Assembly (NCBI GenBank): GCA_039964455.1
Contig: JBDVXK010000003.1
Coordinates: 53,684 to 117,683 of the forward strand
Length of the DNA: 64,000 nucleotides
Direction: 5' to 3'
Source: CALJFL01 sp039964455
GTDB lineage: Bacteria; Pseudomonadota; Gammaproteobacteria; Pseudomonadales; Halieaceae
Position numbers and translations under genes: made by a program
The notes under the pieces: generated by a model
Told to the model about the DNA's origin: nothing
The model's database searches: none
What the model saw: only the letters and a program-made list of their open reading frames with translations
Shown here: positions 1-8,006 of the stretch, in pieces
How the letters are laid out: every line of letters begins with the position of its first letter
How positions within the stretch are numbered: the first letter of the stretch is position 1

Positions 1-133
1 GGCCCTGGGGTTCACTGCCGTTGCCGTAGTGAAGTATGCCCAGGCGATTTCCTTCGGAGACGTTCGATTCGCCGCCAGTGCAGGCAGTCAGTATCAGGCT
101 TGCCAGGATAAGCAAGACTTTGAAGTGGCGCAT
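1..133 (-). CDS. Peptide ABC transporter substrate-binding lipoprotein, N-terminal fragment
   Basis: Only the first 44 codons lie in the window; the gene runs off the left edge. The product starts MRHFKVLLILASLILTAC, a lipoprotein signal peptide with a lipobox (LTAC) and a cysteine at residue 18, so it should be anchored in a membrane facing the periplasm. After a short linker comes GNGSEPQG, which matches the start of the mature domain in oligopeptide/dipeptide-binding proteins (OppA/DppA class, SBP family 5), where a similar N-G-x-E-P-x-x-L-D-P stretch is usual. The substrate cannot be judged from this fragment. A good sigma70 promoter lies just upstream, inside the end of the preceding gene. 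Confidence 0.6.
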   Translation of the reverse strand, partial: MRHFKVLLILASLILTACTGGESNVSEGNRLGILHYGNGSEPQG

Positions 134-170
134 CGCCAAGGTAAAACTCCCGGTGATCAGAAGTGACGGC

Positions 171-198
171 ATTATACGTCAATTCACTACCCTGTCAC
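171..198 (-). promoter_or_regulatory. Sigma70 promoter for the peptide-binding lipoprotein gene
   Basis: On the minus strand GTGACA (198-193) and a perfect TATAAT (176-171) are separated by 16 bases. Transcription would start near 164, about 30 bases before the ATG at 133. The -35 box overlaps the last codons of the acyl-CoA synthetase gene, so the lipoprotein gene probably has its own promoter. Confidence 0.55.
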
Positions 199-1754
199 TT
201 GCCGCCCGGTCCCTCATCGCTGCGCGTGCCACCGCGATATTCGTCTGCCAGATGGCGCTTGTAGAGTTTACCGTTATCCATTCGCGGGAGTTTCTCGTGA
301 AAGTCCAGTGAGCGCGGCAATTTGATGTGCGACAGTCGATCACGCAACCACTCCATCAACTCAATGGCTACTTCGTCGGTCGCATCCGCCCAGTTCATAG
401 GCTCCACGACGGCCTTAACTTCCTCACCAAACTCTTCGTTGGGAATTCCAAACACCGCAACGTCGGCGACCTTGTCGTGGGTAATCAGCAGGTTCTCAAT
501 CTCTTGCGGATAGATATTCACCCCACCACTGATAATCATGAAGTGTTTGCGATCGGTGAGAAAAAGGTAACCCTCATCATCCACGTAGCCAACGTCACCG
601 GTGGTACCCCAGCCCTTATCGTTAAAGGCGCTCGCGGTTTTATCGGGTTCATTATGGTATTTGAAGCGGGCATGATCGCCTTCAAAATAGACCGTGCCCA
701 CTTCCCCATTAGGCAGTTCATTGCCGTCGTCATCCAGCACATGCATTGGTCCAAGTAATGACTGACCCACCGAACCTTTATGCTCCAACCAGGCGTTGGA
801 GTCTATGACGGTAAAGCCGATGCCCTCACTGGCAGAGTAATACTCCATAATGACCGGGCCCCACCAGTCGATCATCTTCTCCTTGGTCTCCACAGGACAA
901 GGTGCCGCCGAATGAATGGCAAACTGCATGGTGCTCAGGTCATATCGCTGACGTATCTCCTCAGGCAACTTCAACATTCGGATAAACATGATTGGCACCC
1001 ACTGGCTATGGGTAACGCGGTGCTCCTCGATCAGCTTTAAGGCCGTCTCAGGATCAAACTTTTCCATGATCACCGATGTGCCGCCCATGGACAGGTTCAT
1101 CATGTTGTAGTGCAAGGGCGCGGCGTGATACAGCGGCGCCGGTGACAGGTATACGCATTCCTCACCAAAGCCAAAGAGCAGCCCCAGGGTTTTCTCCAGC
1201 GGGTGCGTGGTGTCGAACTCCTCACTGGCAGGAGGCAGGAAAACCCCCTTTGGCTTACCGGTGGTGCCAGAGGAATAGAGCATAGGCGTGCCGCAGGACT
1301 GGTCGTCTATGGGTTGGTCGGATTGCGCATCAATGCCCTCTTCCCAGGATTCATAGCCCTCCCGAATGCCGCCTACCATATAGAAGTGCTGGACACCGCT
1401 GGCCTCGACTCGTATTTCCTCTGCGCGGTCCGCCAGTGCTGCCGAGCCAATAAACAGTTTGGCGCCACAGTTTTCCAGAATATAGGCTGTCTCGGTTTTG
1501 AGCAGGTGGGTACTGATAGGCGTGAACACTATGCCGGAACGCTGGGCCGCCCAACAAATCTCAAGGAAATGGCGATTGTTCTCCAGCATGAGCCCGATGT
1601 GATCGCCTTTCTGCAAACCCAGTGATCGAAACAACTGCGCGCCCTGGTTGGAGCGCTCATCCAGCTGCCGGTAAGTCACCATCTCACCGGACTCGCCCAT
1701 AATAAAGGCTGGCTTATGCGGATAGGTCTGGGCGGTAACACTGGGGTGTGGCAT
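195..1754 (-). CDS. Acyl-CoA synthetase (AMP-forming, class I adenylate-forming enzyme)
   Basis: A 519-residue acid:CoA ligase that would activate a fatty or aromatic acid through an acyl-adenylate. The P-loop LYSSGTTGKPKG lies at residues 159-170. The adenine-binding YYSASEG follows in the middle. The hinge and C-terminal motifs TGDVGYVDDEGY, DRKHFMIISGGVNIYPQEIE and a late lysine (DNGKLYK) complete the family pattern. Length is normal. The ATG at 1754 has a GAGAGG ribosome-binding site 8 bases upstream. It is divergent from the D-glutamate operon and shares a 168-base control region with it. The exact substrate cannot be read; a medium-chain or branched acid is a guess from family resemblance. 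Confidence 0.88.
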   Translation of the reverse strand: MPHPSVTAQTYPHKPAFIMGESGEMVTYRQLDERSNQGAQLFRSLGLQKGDHIGLMLENNRHFLEICWAAQRSGIVFTPISTHLLKTETAYILENCGAKLFIGSAALADRAEEIRVEASGVQHFYMVGGIREGYESWEEGIDAQSDQPIDDQSCGTPMLYSSGTTGKPKGVFLPPASEEFDTTHPLEKTLGLLFGFGEECVYLSPAPLYHAAPLHYNMMNLSMGGTSVIMEKFDPETALKLIEEHRVTHSQWVPIMFIRMLKLPEEIRQRYDLSTMQFAIHSAAPCPVETKEKMIDWWGPVIMEYYSASEGIGFTVIDSNAWLEHKGSVGQSLLGPMHVLDDDGNELPNGEVGTVYFEGDHARFKYHNEPDKTASAFNDKGWGTTGDVGYVDDEGYLFLTDRKHFMIISGGVNIYPQEIENLLITHDKVADVAVFGIPNEEFGEEVKAVVEPMNWADATDEVAIELMEWLRDRLSHIKLPRSLDFHEKLPRMDNGKLYKRHLADEYRGGTRSDEGPGGK

Positions 1755-1831
1755 AGGACTGGCCTCTCTTCATTCTTTGCGGGCTCACACTATAGTTTCT
1801 CTGACCCCGCGCTGACAACGGCCTGACGCCA

Positions 1832-1862
1832 CAGAATCGCAATATCAAGATTGCTGAATCTG
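1832..1862. promoter_or_regulatory. Inverted repeat in the divergent promoter region, possible operator
   Basis: GCAAT (1839-1843) and ATTGC (1850-1854) form perfect arms around a 6-base spacer. CAGA on the left and TCTG on the right extend the symmetry imperfectly. It lies between the acyl-CoA synthetase (start 1754, minus) and the D-glutamate operon (start 1923, plus), a position suited to an operator. No regulator gene is adjacent, so its protein partner is unknown. Confidence 0.35.
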
Positions 1863-1922
1863 TGCCAAACTTTCGACTGGCGTCCTCCAAATCTGCGCCC
1901 GCGAAGTCAACAAGGAGTCAGC

Positions 1923-2708
1923 ATGAGTACAGACATCTCTCCGGCAACGTTACGCGCCCGTATACGCGGGGGTGAGCACGGCGGTAATACCTCCGGGCTT
2001 GCACCGGGTTTCGTACAGTGCAATATCGTCATCCTGCCCGCCGACTGGGCTAACGATTTCCTTCGCTTTTGCCAGCTCAACCCCAAGCCATGCCCACTGG
2101 TTGCAACCAGCAATTCCCCGGGGGATCCAGCCTTACCACCTTTGGGGGATATTGATATACGTACTGACGTGCCAAGCTATCGCGTGTTCCAAAACGGTAC
2201 GTTTACCGAGGAAATTAGCGACATTCAAGACCTGTGGCGAGACGACCTGGTGACCTTCGCGCTGGGCTGCTCTTTCTCTTTTGAAGAGGCACTGCTAGCC
2301 GACGGACTTGAAGTTCGCAATGTGAGCGAGGAAGTGAACGTTCCCATGTATCGCACGGATATTGATTGCACACCCGCAGGCCCCTTTGCCGGCAAGATGG
2401 TAGTCAGTATGCGGCCGTTCAAGGCGGCGGATGCAATCCGGGCGGTGCAGATTTGCACGCGGTTCCCATCGGTACATGGTGCGCCTATTCATCTGGGTGA
2501 TCCCTCGCTGATAGGCATTGGCGATATAGCGACACCGGATTACGGTGATCCGGTGACAGTAGCGGAAGATGAAGTACCCCTGTTTTGGGCTTGCGGCGTA
2601 ACGCCGCAAGTAGCACTGGAGGCCGCAAAGCCGCCTCTGGCAATAACCCACAGCCCTGGCTGCATGCTGGTCACCGACCTGCGCAACAGTCAGCTGGCCG
2701 TGCTCTGA
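1923..2708 (+). CDS. DUF1445 (UPF0317, YcsI-type) putative hydro-lyase / D-glutamate cyclase-associated protein
   Basis: A 261-residue member of the DUF1445 family, often annotated as putative hydro-lyase. Typical features seen are an N-terminal ARIRGGEHGGNTSGLAPGFVQ segment (broken here after 20 residues), FALGCSFSFE near the middle, and a C-terminal HLGDPSLIGI and ITHSPGCMLVTD. The reading frame extends 24 codons further upstream, but the ATG at 1923 has an AAGGAG site at the right distance and begins at the family's usual N terminus. It is the first gene of the operon with pxpABC and a DUF4392 cyclase. In human DGLUCY this domain and DUF4392 are parts of one protein, which ties it to D-glutamate metabolism. 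Its own reaction is not established. Confidence 0.85.
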   Translation: MSTDISPATLRARIRGGEHGGNTSGLAPGFVQCNIVILPADWANDFLRFCQLNPKPCPLVATSNSPGDPALPPLGDIDIRTDVPSYRVFQNGTFTEEISDIQDLWRDDLVTFALGCSFSFEEALLADGLEVRNVSEEVNVPMYRTDIDCTPAGPFAGKMVVSMRPFKAADAIRAVQICTRFPSVHGAPIHLGDPSLIGIGDIATPDYGDPVTVAEDEVPLFWACGVTPQVALEAAKPPLAITHSPGCMLVTDLRNSQLAVL

Positions 2709-2727
2709 CACTAACGGGATCAGCAGG

Positions 2728-3459
2728 ATGTTGCTCAATTGTGACCTAGGCGAAAGTTACGGCAGCTGGACTATGGGGCTGGATGAGGAAGTGATGCCTC
2801 ATATCGATCAGGCCAACATCGCTTGCGGATTTCACGGTGGCGACCCGCTCACCATGCGCCAGACGCTCGCTCTGGCTGCCCGTCACAAAGTCACCGTGGG
2901 TGCACACCCCGCCTACCCCGACCTGGTGGGCTTTGGTAGACGGCCCATGAACCTTAGCGCCGATGAAATCGTCGCCAATATGCACTATCAGATGGCTGCA
3001 CTGGAAGGAATGGCCAGCAGTCAGGGGCTGCAGTTGAATTACGTCAAGCCGCACGGCGCACTCTACAACGACATGATGGCCAAATCGGAAGTGCGCGCGG
3101 CAGTAATGGAAGCCGTGGCAAGTTATCACCAGCCAATCAGCCTGATGCTACAGGCCACACCGGATGCCGACAGCCATCGCGGTGAGGCAGAAGCAGTCGG
3201 CATCCCGTTATTGTTTGAGGCCTTTGCAGACCGCTGCTATGACGACGATGGCCGGTTGCTGTCTCGCAGCAAGCCAGGGGCCGTGCACGACAGGGCAACA
3301 ATGCTGGCACAGGTTAAGCAACTGTGTGAGACCGGCACTGTTACCTCAGTCAGCGGCAATCGCCTGACCCTCGATGCAGACACACTTTGCGTTCACGGCG
3401 ACAACCCGGAAGGCGTCGATGCGATCCGTGAAATACGCGCGCTGGTCAACGGCGGCTGA
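2728..3459 (+). CDS. pxpA: 5-oxoprolinase subunit PxpA (LamB/YcsF family)
   Basis: The 243-residue product matches PxpA: it opens with LLNCDLGESYGSW, followed by ANIACGFHGGDP and VTVGAHPAYPDLVGFGRR, with NYVKPHGALYND in the middle. PxpA, PxpB and PxpC together hydrolyse 5-oxoproline to glutamate with ATP; PxpA acts on the phosphorylated ring intermediate in current models. Length is close to the family norm of about 245-255. The gene starts 19 bases after the DUF1445 stop and is 5 bases from pxpB, so co-transcription is very likely. The unusual feature is the operon, which adds D-amino-acid enzymes to the usual pxp set. Confidence 0.93.
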   Translation: MLLNCDLGESYGSWTMGLDEEVMPHIDQANIACGFHGGDPLTMRQTLALAARHKVTVGAHPAYPDLVGFGRRPMNLSADEIVANMHYQMAALEGMASSQGLQLNYVKPHGALYNDMMAKSEVRAAVMEAVASYHQPISLMLQATPDADSHRGEAEAVGIPLLFEAFADRCYDDDGRLLSRSKPGAVHDRATMLAQVKQLCETGTVTSVSGNRLTLDADTLCVHGDNPEGVDAIREIRALVNGG

Positions 3460-3464
3460 GCGCG

Positions 3465-4142
3465 ATGATCCTGCACAGCGCTGGCGAAGATGCCTTGATC
3501 GCCTACCTTGGCGAAGAAACCAGTCCTGCCATATCGGCAAAAGTTCAGGCTGCCGCAGTCGCAGTTGAGGCCGCTCTGGGCGATGACCTGGTTGACCTGG
3601 TACCTTCTTACGCGTCTCTTCTTGTCATCTATAACCCGCTGCAAACCGATCACCTGAGCGTCGCCCACAGGGTGCGAGAAGCCGTTGCCCAAAGCGACAC
3701 TGTAAGCGCAAGCGAAGGCAGGGCTGTGGCCCTTCCTGTCTACTACGACGCAGAAGTTGGTGAGGACCTGCCCGGAATCGCCCAGCGGGCCGGCTTGTCG
3801 ACGGACGAGGTAATTGCGCTTCACAGTGGTGCTGACTACCGCGTTTACGCCATAGGCTTCGCCCCCGGCTTTGCCTACCTGGGCCAGGTTGACGAACGTA
3901 TTGCGGCACCCCGCCTCGCCACGCCGCGGCAGAAAGTCCCGCGCGGTGCGGTGGCAATAGCCGACAGGCAAACAGCAGTCTATCCAGCCGTTTCTCCTGG
4001 CGGCTGGAACCTGATCGGCCGCTGCCCGGTGCGTATGTTCGATCCCGACGCGGATCCGACCATGCCGGTAAGCGTAGGCGATATCGTTCGCTTTACACCG
4101 ATTGGGCGCGATGAGTACCTGGCCTTGGGAGGCGAGCTCTAA
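3465..4142 (+). CDS. pxpB: 5-oxoprolinase subunit PxpB (KipI / allophanate hydrolase subunit 1 family)
   Basis: A 225-residue cytosolic protein of the KipI family. IGFAPGFAYLGQVDE and APRLATPRQKVPRGAVAIA are signatures of the family, and SPGGWNLIGRCPVRMFDP near the C terminus completes it. PxpB pairs with PxpC to bind 5-oxoproline and ATP. KipI in Bacillus inhibits a kinase, but the pxpA-B-C order here supports the metabolic role. Its TAA stop overlaps the pxpC start by one base (TAATG), a sign of translational coupling. Confidence 0.92.
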   Translation: MILHSAGEDALIAYLGEETSPAISAKVQAAAVAVEAALGDDLVDLVPSYASLLVIYNPLQTDHLSVAHRVREAVAQSDTVSASEGRAVALPVYYDAEVGEDLPGIAQRAGLSTDEVIALHSGADYRVYAIGFAPGFAYLGQVDERIAAPRLATPRQKVPRGAVAIADRQTAVYPAVSPGGWNLIGRCPVRMFDPDADPTMPVSVGDIVRFTPIGRDEYLALGGEL

Positions 4143-5080
4143 TGGCGCTCAAAGTCACCCAACCCGGCCTGCTCAGCCTGCTTCAGGACAGCGGAAGGTA
4201 CGGACAACACCGAATAGGACTCACCAATGGCGGGCCACTGGATCCCGCTGCTGCACAACTTTGCAATCGCCTGCTTGGCAACCCGGCAGGCGCCACTGTT
4301 ATCGAGGCGAGTTTTGGTGGCCTGCAGTTAGAGGTACTGAACGACACCTTTATCTGCGTAACCGGCGCGCAGATGCCATTTAAAATCAACAACAAAGACG
4401 CGGAACGCTACGCGGTGCACGCCGTAGTTGCGGGCGACCAACTGTCGCTGGATTTCGCCCAGGCTGGTTGTCGCGCCTACCTGGGCGTTGCCGAGGGTTT
4501 CGAGATCGCTCCCAGCTTCGGCAGCAGCGCTACAGTAATGCGAGAAAACATCGGTGGCCTCACTGGTGAAAAACTTGCGGTAGGCGACATTCTTGACTGT
4601 GCCGAGGTCAAGCAACGAAGGTTGTTTTTTATCAACCCGGAGTCGCAGCCACGCTATCACGACACTGTCACCGTGCGGGTAATACCAGGCTATCAGCAAC
4701 AGCACTTCAGCCGCCTGCAACAGCGGCGCTTCTTTAGTCACCGCTATACAGTGAGCGACCGATGCGATCGCATGGGCTACAGATTGGAAGGACCGGCAAT
4801 TAGCTGCGAGCTGGAAGGAATCCTGTCAGAGGGGATTTGTCACGGTGCCATACAGATACCCGCAGATGGCCAGCCCATTGTTTTAATGAACGATCGCCAG
4901 ACTATAGGCGGCTATCCAAAAATTGGGGCAGCGCTGTCACTGGACACGGCGGCTCTGGCCCAGCTGACACCGGGTGGCACGGTGTATTTTGCCCCCGTCA
5001 CGCCGCATGCGGCACACAATGCCCTGCACCTGGCGGCCAGTATGACAAAGCGACAAAAGCTGCTGGAGCGACCCGCATGA
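4142..5080 (+). CDS. pxpC: 5-oxoprolinase subunit PxpC (KipA / allophanate hydrolase subunit 2 family)
   Basis: A 312-residue protein of the biotin-dependent-carboxyltransferase-like family. It begins with the signature LSLLQDSGRYGQHRIGLTNG, then PLDPAAAQLCNRLLGNP, and later contains SDRCDRMGYRLEGP, QIPADGQPIVLMNDRQTIGGYPKI and TPGGTVYFAPVT. All are typical of KipA/PxpC. It would form the catalytic assembly for ATP-driven 5-oxoproline opening with PxpA and PxpB. It overlaps pxpB by one base and the next gene by four (ATGA), so the block is translationally coupled throughout. Confidence 0.92.
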   Translation: MALKVTQPGLLSLLQDSGRYGQHRIGLTNGGPLDPAAAQLCNRLLGNPAGATVIEASFGGLQLEVLNDTFICVTGAQMPFKINNKDAERYAVHAVVAGDQLSLDFAQAGCRAYLGVAEGFEIAPSFGSSATVMRENIGGLTGEKLAVGDILDCAEVKQRRLFFINPESQPRYHDTVTVRVIPGYQQQHFSRLQQRRFFSHRYTVSDRCDRMGYRLEGPAISCELEGILSEGICHGAIQIPADGQPIVLMNDRQTIGGYPKIGAALSLDTAALAQLTPGGTVYFAPVTPHAAHNALHLAASMTKRQKLLERPA

Positions 5081-5919
5081 CCGAACTCGAATTGAGTAAA
5101 GCCATTGAGGATGTGCTGGTGTCACGGAATGTGCGCAATATGCAGGTTGCACAAGCGGCACTGGAGCCAGGCTACTACTTGCGGGCAGCCCGCTTTTTGC
5201 GCGGATGCAGTGGCAACATCATCATCGGCACCGGGTTTCCCGTCGCCGACACCTTCGAAACCGACGGCCCGGTAGGCGCAATTGCGCTGTACCGTGTTCT
5301 GGAAGCGCTGGGGGCCTCTCCGTGGTTGGCTTGCGCACCACCCCTGGCTGATGCCATTGCAGAAGACTACCGGGTGCTGCCTTTGCTGGCCTCGACGCTC
5401 AGTGCCGCGGAAGAAGAAGCAAGCAAGGCGCTCAAGGAATTATCGCCGGATGTGGTGGTATCCATTGAGCGTCCCGGCCTGACCGCTGACGGCCATTATT
5501 ACAATATGCGCGGCGAGAACATCAGCCCGCGCTGCGGCATTTTTGACCCGTTCATCACGCTCGCCACATGCCCCACCATCGCAATTGGCGACGGTGGTAA
5601 TGAAATTGGCATGGGCAATATTCGAGAGGCTATCGCCGACCTGGATATCAATGCCTCGGTCACCTGCGCCGACGAACTGCTGGTAGCCGATGTGTCCAAC
5701 TGGGCCGCCTACGGCCTGCTGGCATTTCTGGAACTCTGGCATGATCGCGACTTCCTGGGGAATGTGTCGCACATGGAAATCCTCGACTATCTTTCAGTTC
5801 GGGGCAGTGTCGACGGCGTGACACGCGAGAACACCCTCACTGAAGACGGCCTTGAGCTGGAAGCTGGCGAGAACCTGATTAACGAATTGCGGCGTCTGGT
5901 AGTTCCAGAGGGCGCCTGA
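5077..5919 (+). CDS. D-glutamate cyclase-type protein (DUF4392)
   Basis: A 280-residue DUF4392 protein. GTGFPVADTFETDGPVGAIA near residues 50-70, IGDGGNEIGMGNI in the middle and VTCADELLVADVSNW are the clearest family features. The C-terminal domain of human DGLUCY, the mitochondrial enzyme that cyclises D-glutamate to 5-oxo-D-proline, belongs to this family. The ATG at 5077 overlaps the pxpC TGA; an in-frame extension of 80 codons inside pxpC is not credible. Between 5-oxoprolinase genes and a D-amino-acid transaminase, the expected role is turning D-glutamate into 5-oxoproline. The reaction is inferred from family and context. Confidence 0.82.
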   Translation: MTELELSKAIEDVLVSRNVRNMQVAQAALEPGYYLRAARFLRGCSGNIIIGTGFPVADTFETDGPVGAIALYRVLEALGASPWLACAPPLADAIAEDYRVLPLLASTLSAAEEEASKALKELSPDVVVSIERPGLTADGHYYNMRGENISPRCGIFDPFITLATCPTIAIGDGGNEIGMGNIREAIADLDINASVTCADELLVADVSNWAAYGLLAFLELWHDRDFLGNVSHMEILDYLSVRGSVDGVTRENTLTEDGLELEAGENLINELRRLVVPEGA

Positions 5920-5941
5920 AAATCGCAACATAGAGAGTACG

Positions 5942-6802
5942 ATGATGAGCACTGTGTATTTGAACGGCGACTACATGCCAATGAGCGAGGCGAAGATATC
6001 TCCCATGGACAGGGGCTTCCTGTTTGGCGACGGTATCTATGAAGTCGTACCCAGTTACGATGGAAAACTGGTGGGCTTCGGGCCGCACCTTGATCGAATG
6101 CAGGACGGACTGGACGCTGTTGAAATTCGCCTGCAAGTCGACCGTGACGACTGGCGCCAGATTGCGCAGGAACTGATCGACCGCAACGGCGGCGGTAATC
6201 TTGGTATTTATTTTCACGTGAGCCGTGGCGCAGATACCCAGCGGCATCACGCCTACCCGGAGAACATCACCCCCACGGTGTATGCATTTGCCTTTGAAAT
6301 TCCACCTGCCCCGGTTCCCGATAAAGCCGCAGCCTCCCGGTACAAGGTATCTACCACCGAGGACCTGCGCTGGAAACGCTGCAACATCAAGTCCACCGCA
6401 CTACTGGGCAACGTTATGCACTATCAGCATGGCCACTCCCGCGGCAACAATGAGACGATTCTGTATAACCCTGATGGCGAACTCACCGAAGCTGCCGCCT
6501 GTAATGTGTATGTCGTCAAGGATGGGGTTGTCATTACACCCGATCTGGACTTTCAGAAGCTTCCCGGTATTACCCGGCTGATGCTGCTGGATATTCTGCA
6601 AAAGGATGGTTCCATTCCGGTAGAAGAACGGGTGGTTACTGTTGACGAATTGCGCGACGCCGATGAAGTGTGGATATCGAGCTCCAGCAAAGAGATTGCT
6701 CCGGTGGTTGAGATCGACGGAAACCCCGTTGGCGATGGCAATGTCGGCGATGTCTGGCTGGCGGCGCAGACCCTCTACACGGCTCATAAATTCGATTACT
6801 GA
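5942..6802 (+). CDS. D-amino-acid transaminase (class IV aminotransferase)
   Basis: A 286-residue PLP-dependent fold-type IV enzyme. The N terminus VYLNGDYMPMSEAKISPMDR and GFLFGDGIYEVV are hallmark. The PLP lysine is K150 in the CNIKSTALLGNV segment, followed by EAAACNVYVV and LPGITR. This pattern fits D-alanine aminotransferase better than BCAT. It would move the amino group of D-alanine or another D-amino acid to 2-oxoglutarate, giving D-glutamate. Two adjacent ATGs (5942, 5945) are possible starts. It lies 22 bases after the cyclase gene and its TGA overlaps the next ATG by one base. Confidence 0.87.
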   Translation: MMSTVYLNGDYMPMSEAKISPMDRGFLFGDGIYEVVPSYDGKLVGFGPHLDRMQDGLDAVEIRLQVDRDDWRQIAQELIDRNGGGNLGIYFHVSRGADTQRHHAYPENITPTVYAFAFEIPPAPVPDKAAASRYKVSTTEDLRWKRCNIKSTALLGNVMHYQHGHSRGNNETILYNPDGELTEAAACNVYVVKDGVVITPDLDFQKLPGITRLMLLDILQKDGSIPVEERVVTVDELRDADEVWISSSSKEIAPVVEIDGNPVGDGNVGDVWLAAQTLYTAHKFDY

Positions 6803-7887
6803 TGGCCAGACCCAACCAAGCTCTACTGAACCTTAGCGCCCTGCGCCACAATGTTGATGTGGCCAGGTCGCTTGCCCCCGACTCCAAACTTATGGCCGTG
6901 GTGAAAGCCAACGGCTACGGTCATGGCGCGATCACCATCGCCCGCGGGCTGGAACCGGTTGTCGACGCACTGGCGGTGGCCTGCATAGAAGAAGCGGTTG
7001 AGCTACGCGATAACGGTATCGCTGCGCCCATCCTGCTGCTTGAGGGCGTTTTCGAGGCCAGGGAATTGGTGACCGCCGCCGAACTTGGCCTGTGGGTGAC
7101 CATCGATAACGAATGGCAACTGCAGTGGCTGGAAGAAGCCAGCCTGCCCGCGGCCCTGCAATGCTGGCTCAAGATCGATACCGGCATGCATCGCCTGGGC
7201 GTCGCACCCGATCAGGTTGCCGAGTTTTACCAACGGCTGAGCAGCAGTGACAACAGCACTGATGAGCCCGTACTGTCCACGCACTTCGCTTCCGCTGACG
7301 ACCTGGACAGTGACCAAACATCAGAGCAGATGCGTACCTTCGAACAGGCCTGCTCCGGCCTTCCCGGGCTGCGCAGCGCGGCCAACTCGCCCGGCCTGTT
7401 GGGCTGGGCGACCTCTCATCTGGACTGGATAAGGCCGGGTTATATGCTCTACGGTAATTCTCCGTTCACTGTCGCGCACCCCAATACCGTGACACTGGAG
7501 CCGGTGATGACGCTGACTTCTGCAGTAATCTCAATTCGCGAGGTCGCCCCGGGTGAGTCGGTTGGCTACGCGGCCACCTGGACTGCCAGCCGCCCCTCCC
7601 GCATAGCCACTGTGACCATCGGTTACGGCGACGGCTACCCCAGAGCCGCAGCCAATGGGACACCGGTGCTCGTGAATGGGCAACGGGCGCCTCTGGCAGG
7701 CCGGGTATCGATGGACATGATCACCGTCGACATAACAGACCTGAATGACGTGCAGGTGGGTGATGAAGTGGTGCTCTGGGGACCAGACCTGCCGGTTGGT
7801 GAAATCGCCAGCCACGCCAACACCATCGGCTACGAGCTGACTACGCGCATGCCCTTACGCACACCACGGGTTGTTGTCAGCGAGTAA
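6802..7887 (+). CDS. alr: Alanine racemase
   Basis: A 361-residue fold-type III PLP racemase. The PLP lysine is K35 in MAVVKANGYGHGA; the second catalytic region contains VGYAATWTA with the conserved tyrosine; IGYGDGYPRAAANG, GRVSMDMITVD and VGDEVVLWG are standard Alr motifs. It interconverts L- and D-alanine in the cytosol. As last gene of the D-glutamate operon it could feed the D-amino-acid transaminase with D-alanine, rather than, or as well as, supplying peptidoglycan synthesis. Whether it is the only alanine racemase in the genome cannot be seen. Confidence 0.93.
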   Translation: MARPNQALLNLSALRHNVDVARSLAPDSKLMAVVKANGYGHGAITIARGLEPVVDALAVACIEEAVELRDNGIAAPILLLEGVFEARELVTAAELGLWVTIDNEWQLQWLEEASLPAALQCWLKIDTGMHRLGVAPDQVAEFYQRLSSSDNSTDEPVLSTHFASADDLDSDQTSEQMRTFEQACSGLPGLRSAANSPGLLGWATSHLDWIRPGYMLYGNSPFTVAHPNTVTLEPVMTLTSAVISIREVAPGESVGYAATWTASRPSRIATVTIGYGDGYPRAAANGTPVLVNGQRAPLAGRVSMDMITVDITDLNDVQVGDEVVLWGPDLPVGEIASHANTIGYELTTRMPLRTPRVVVSE

Positions 7888-8006
7888 ACTGGCTACCTTG
7901 AACTCCGCCCTGGATGAGGGCTCAGCGACACAAACCTTGATCCATTCGCTGTTGCAATCACAATTCCTGAACTACTCTGCTAACAGAGCTATTGAGATAA
8001 TTGAAT

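Noticed and set aside
4837..5076. Longer N terminus for the DUF4392 protein
   Set aside because: The extension would run 80 codons inside pxpC; the ATG overlapping the pxpC stop is the normal coupled start.
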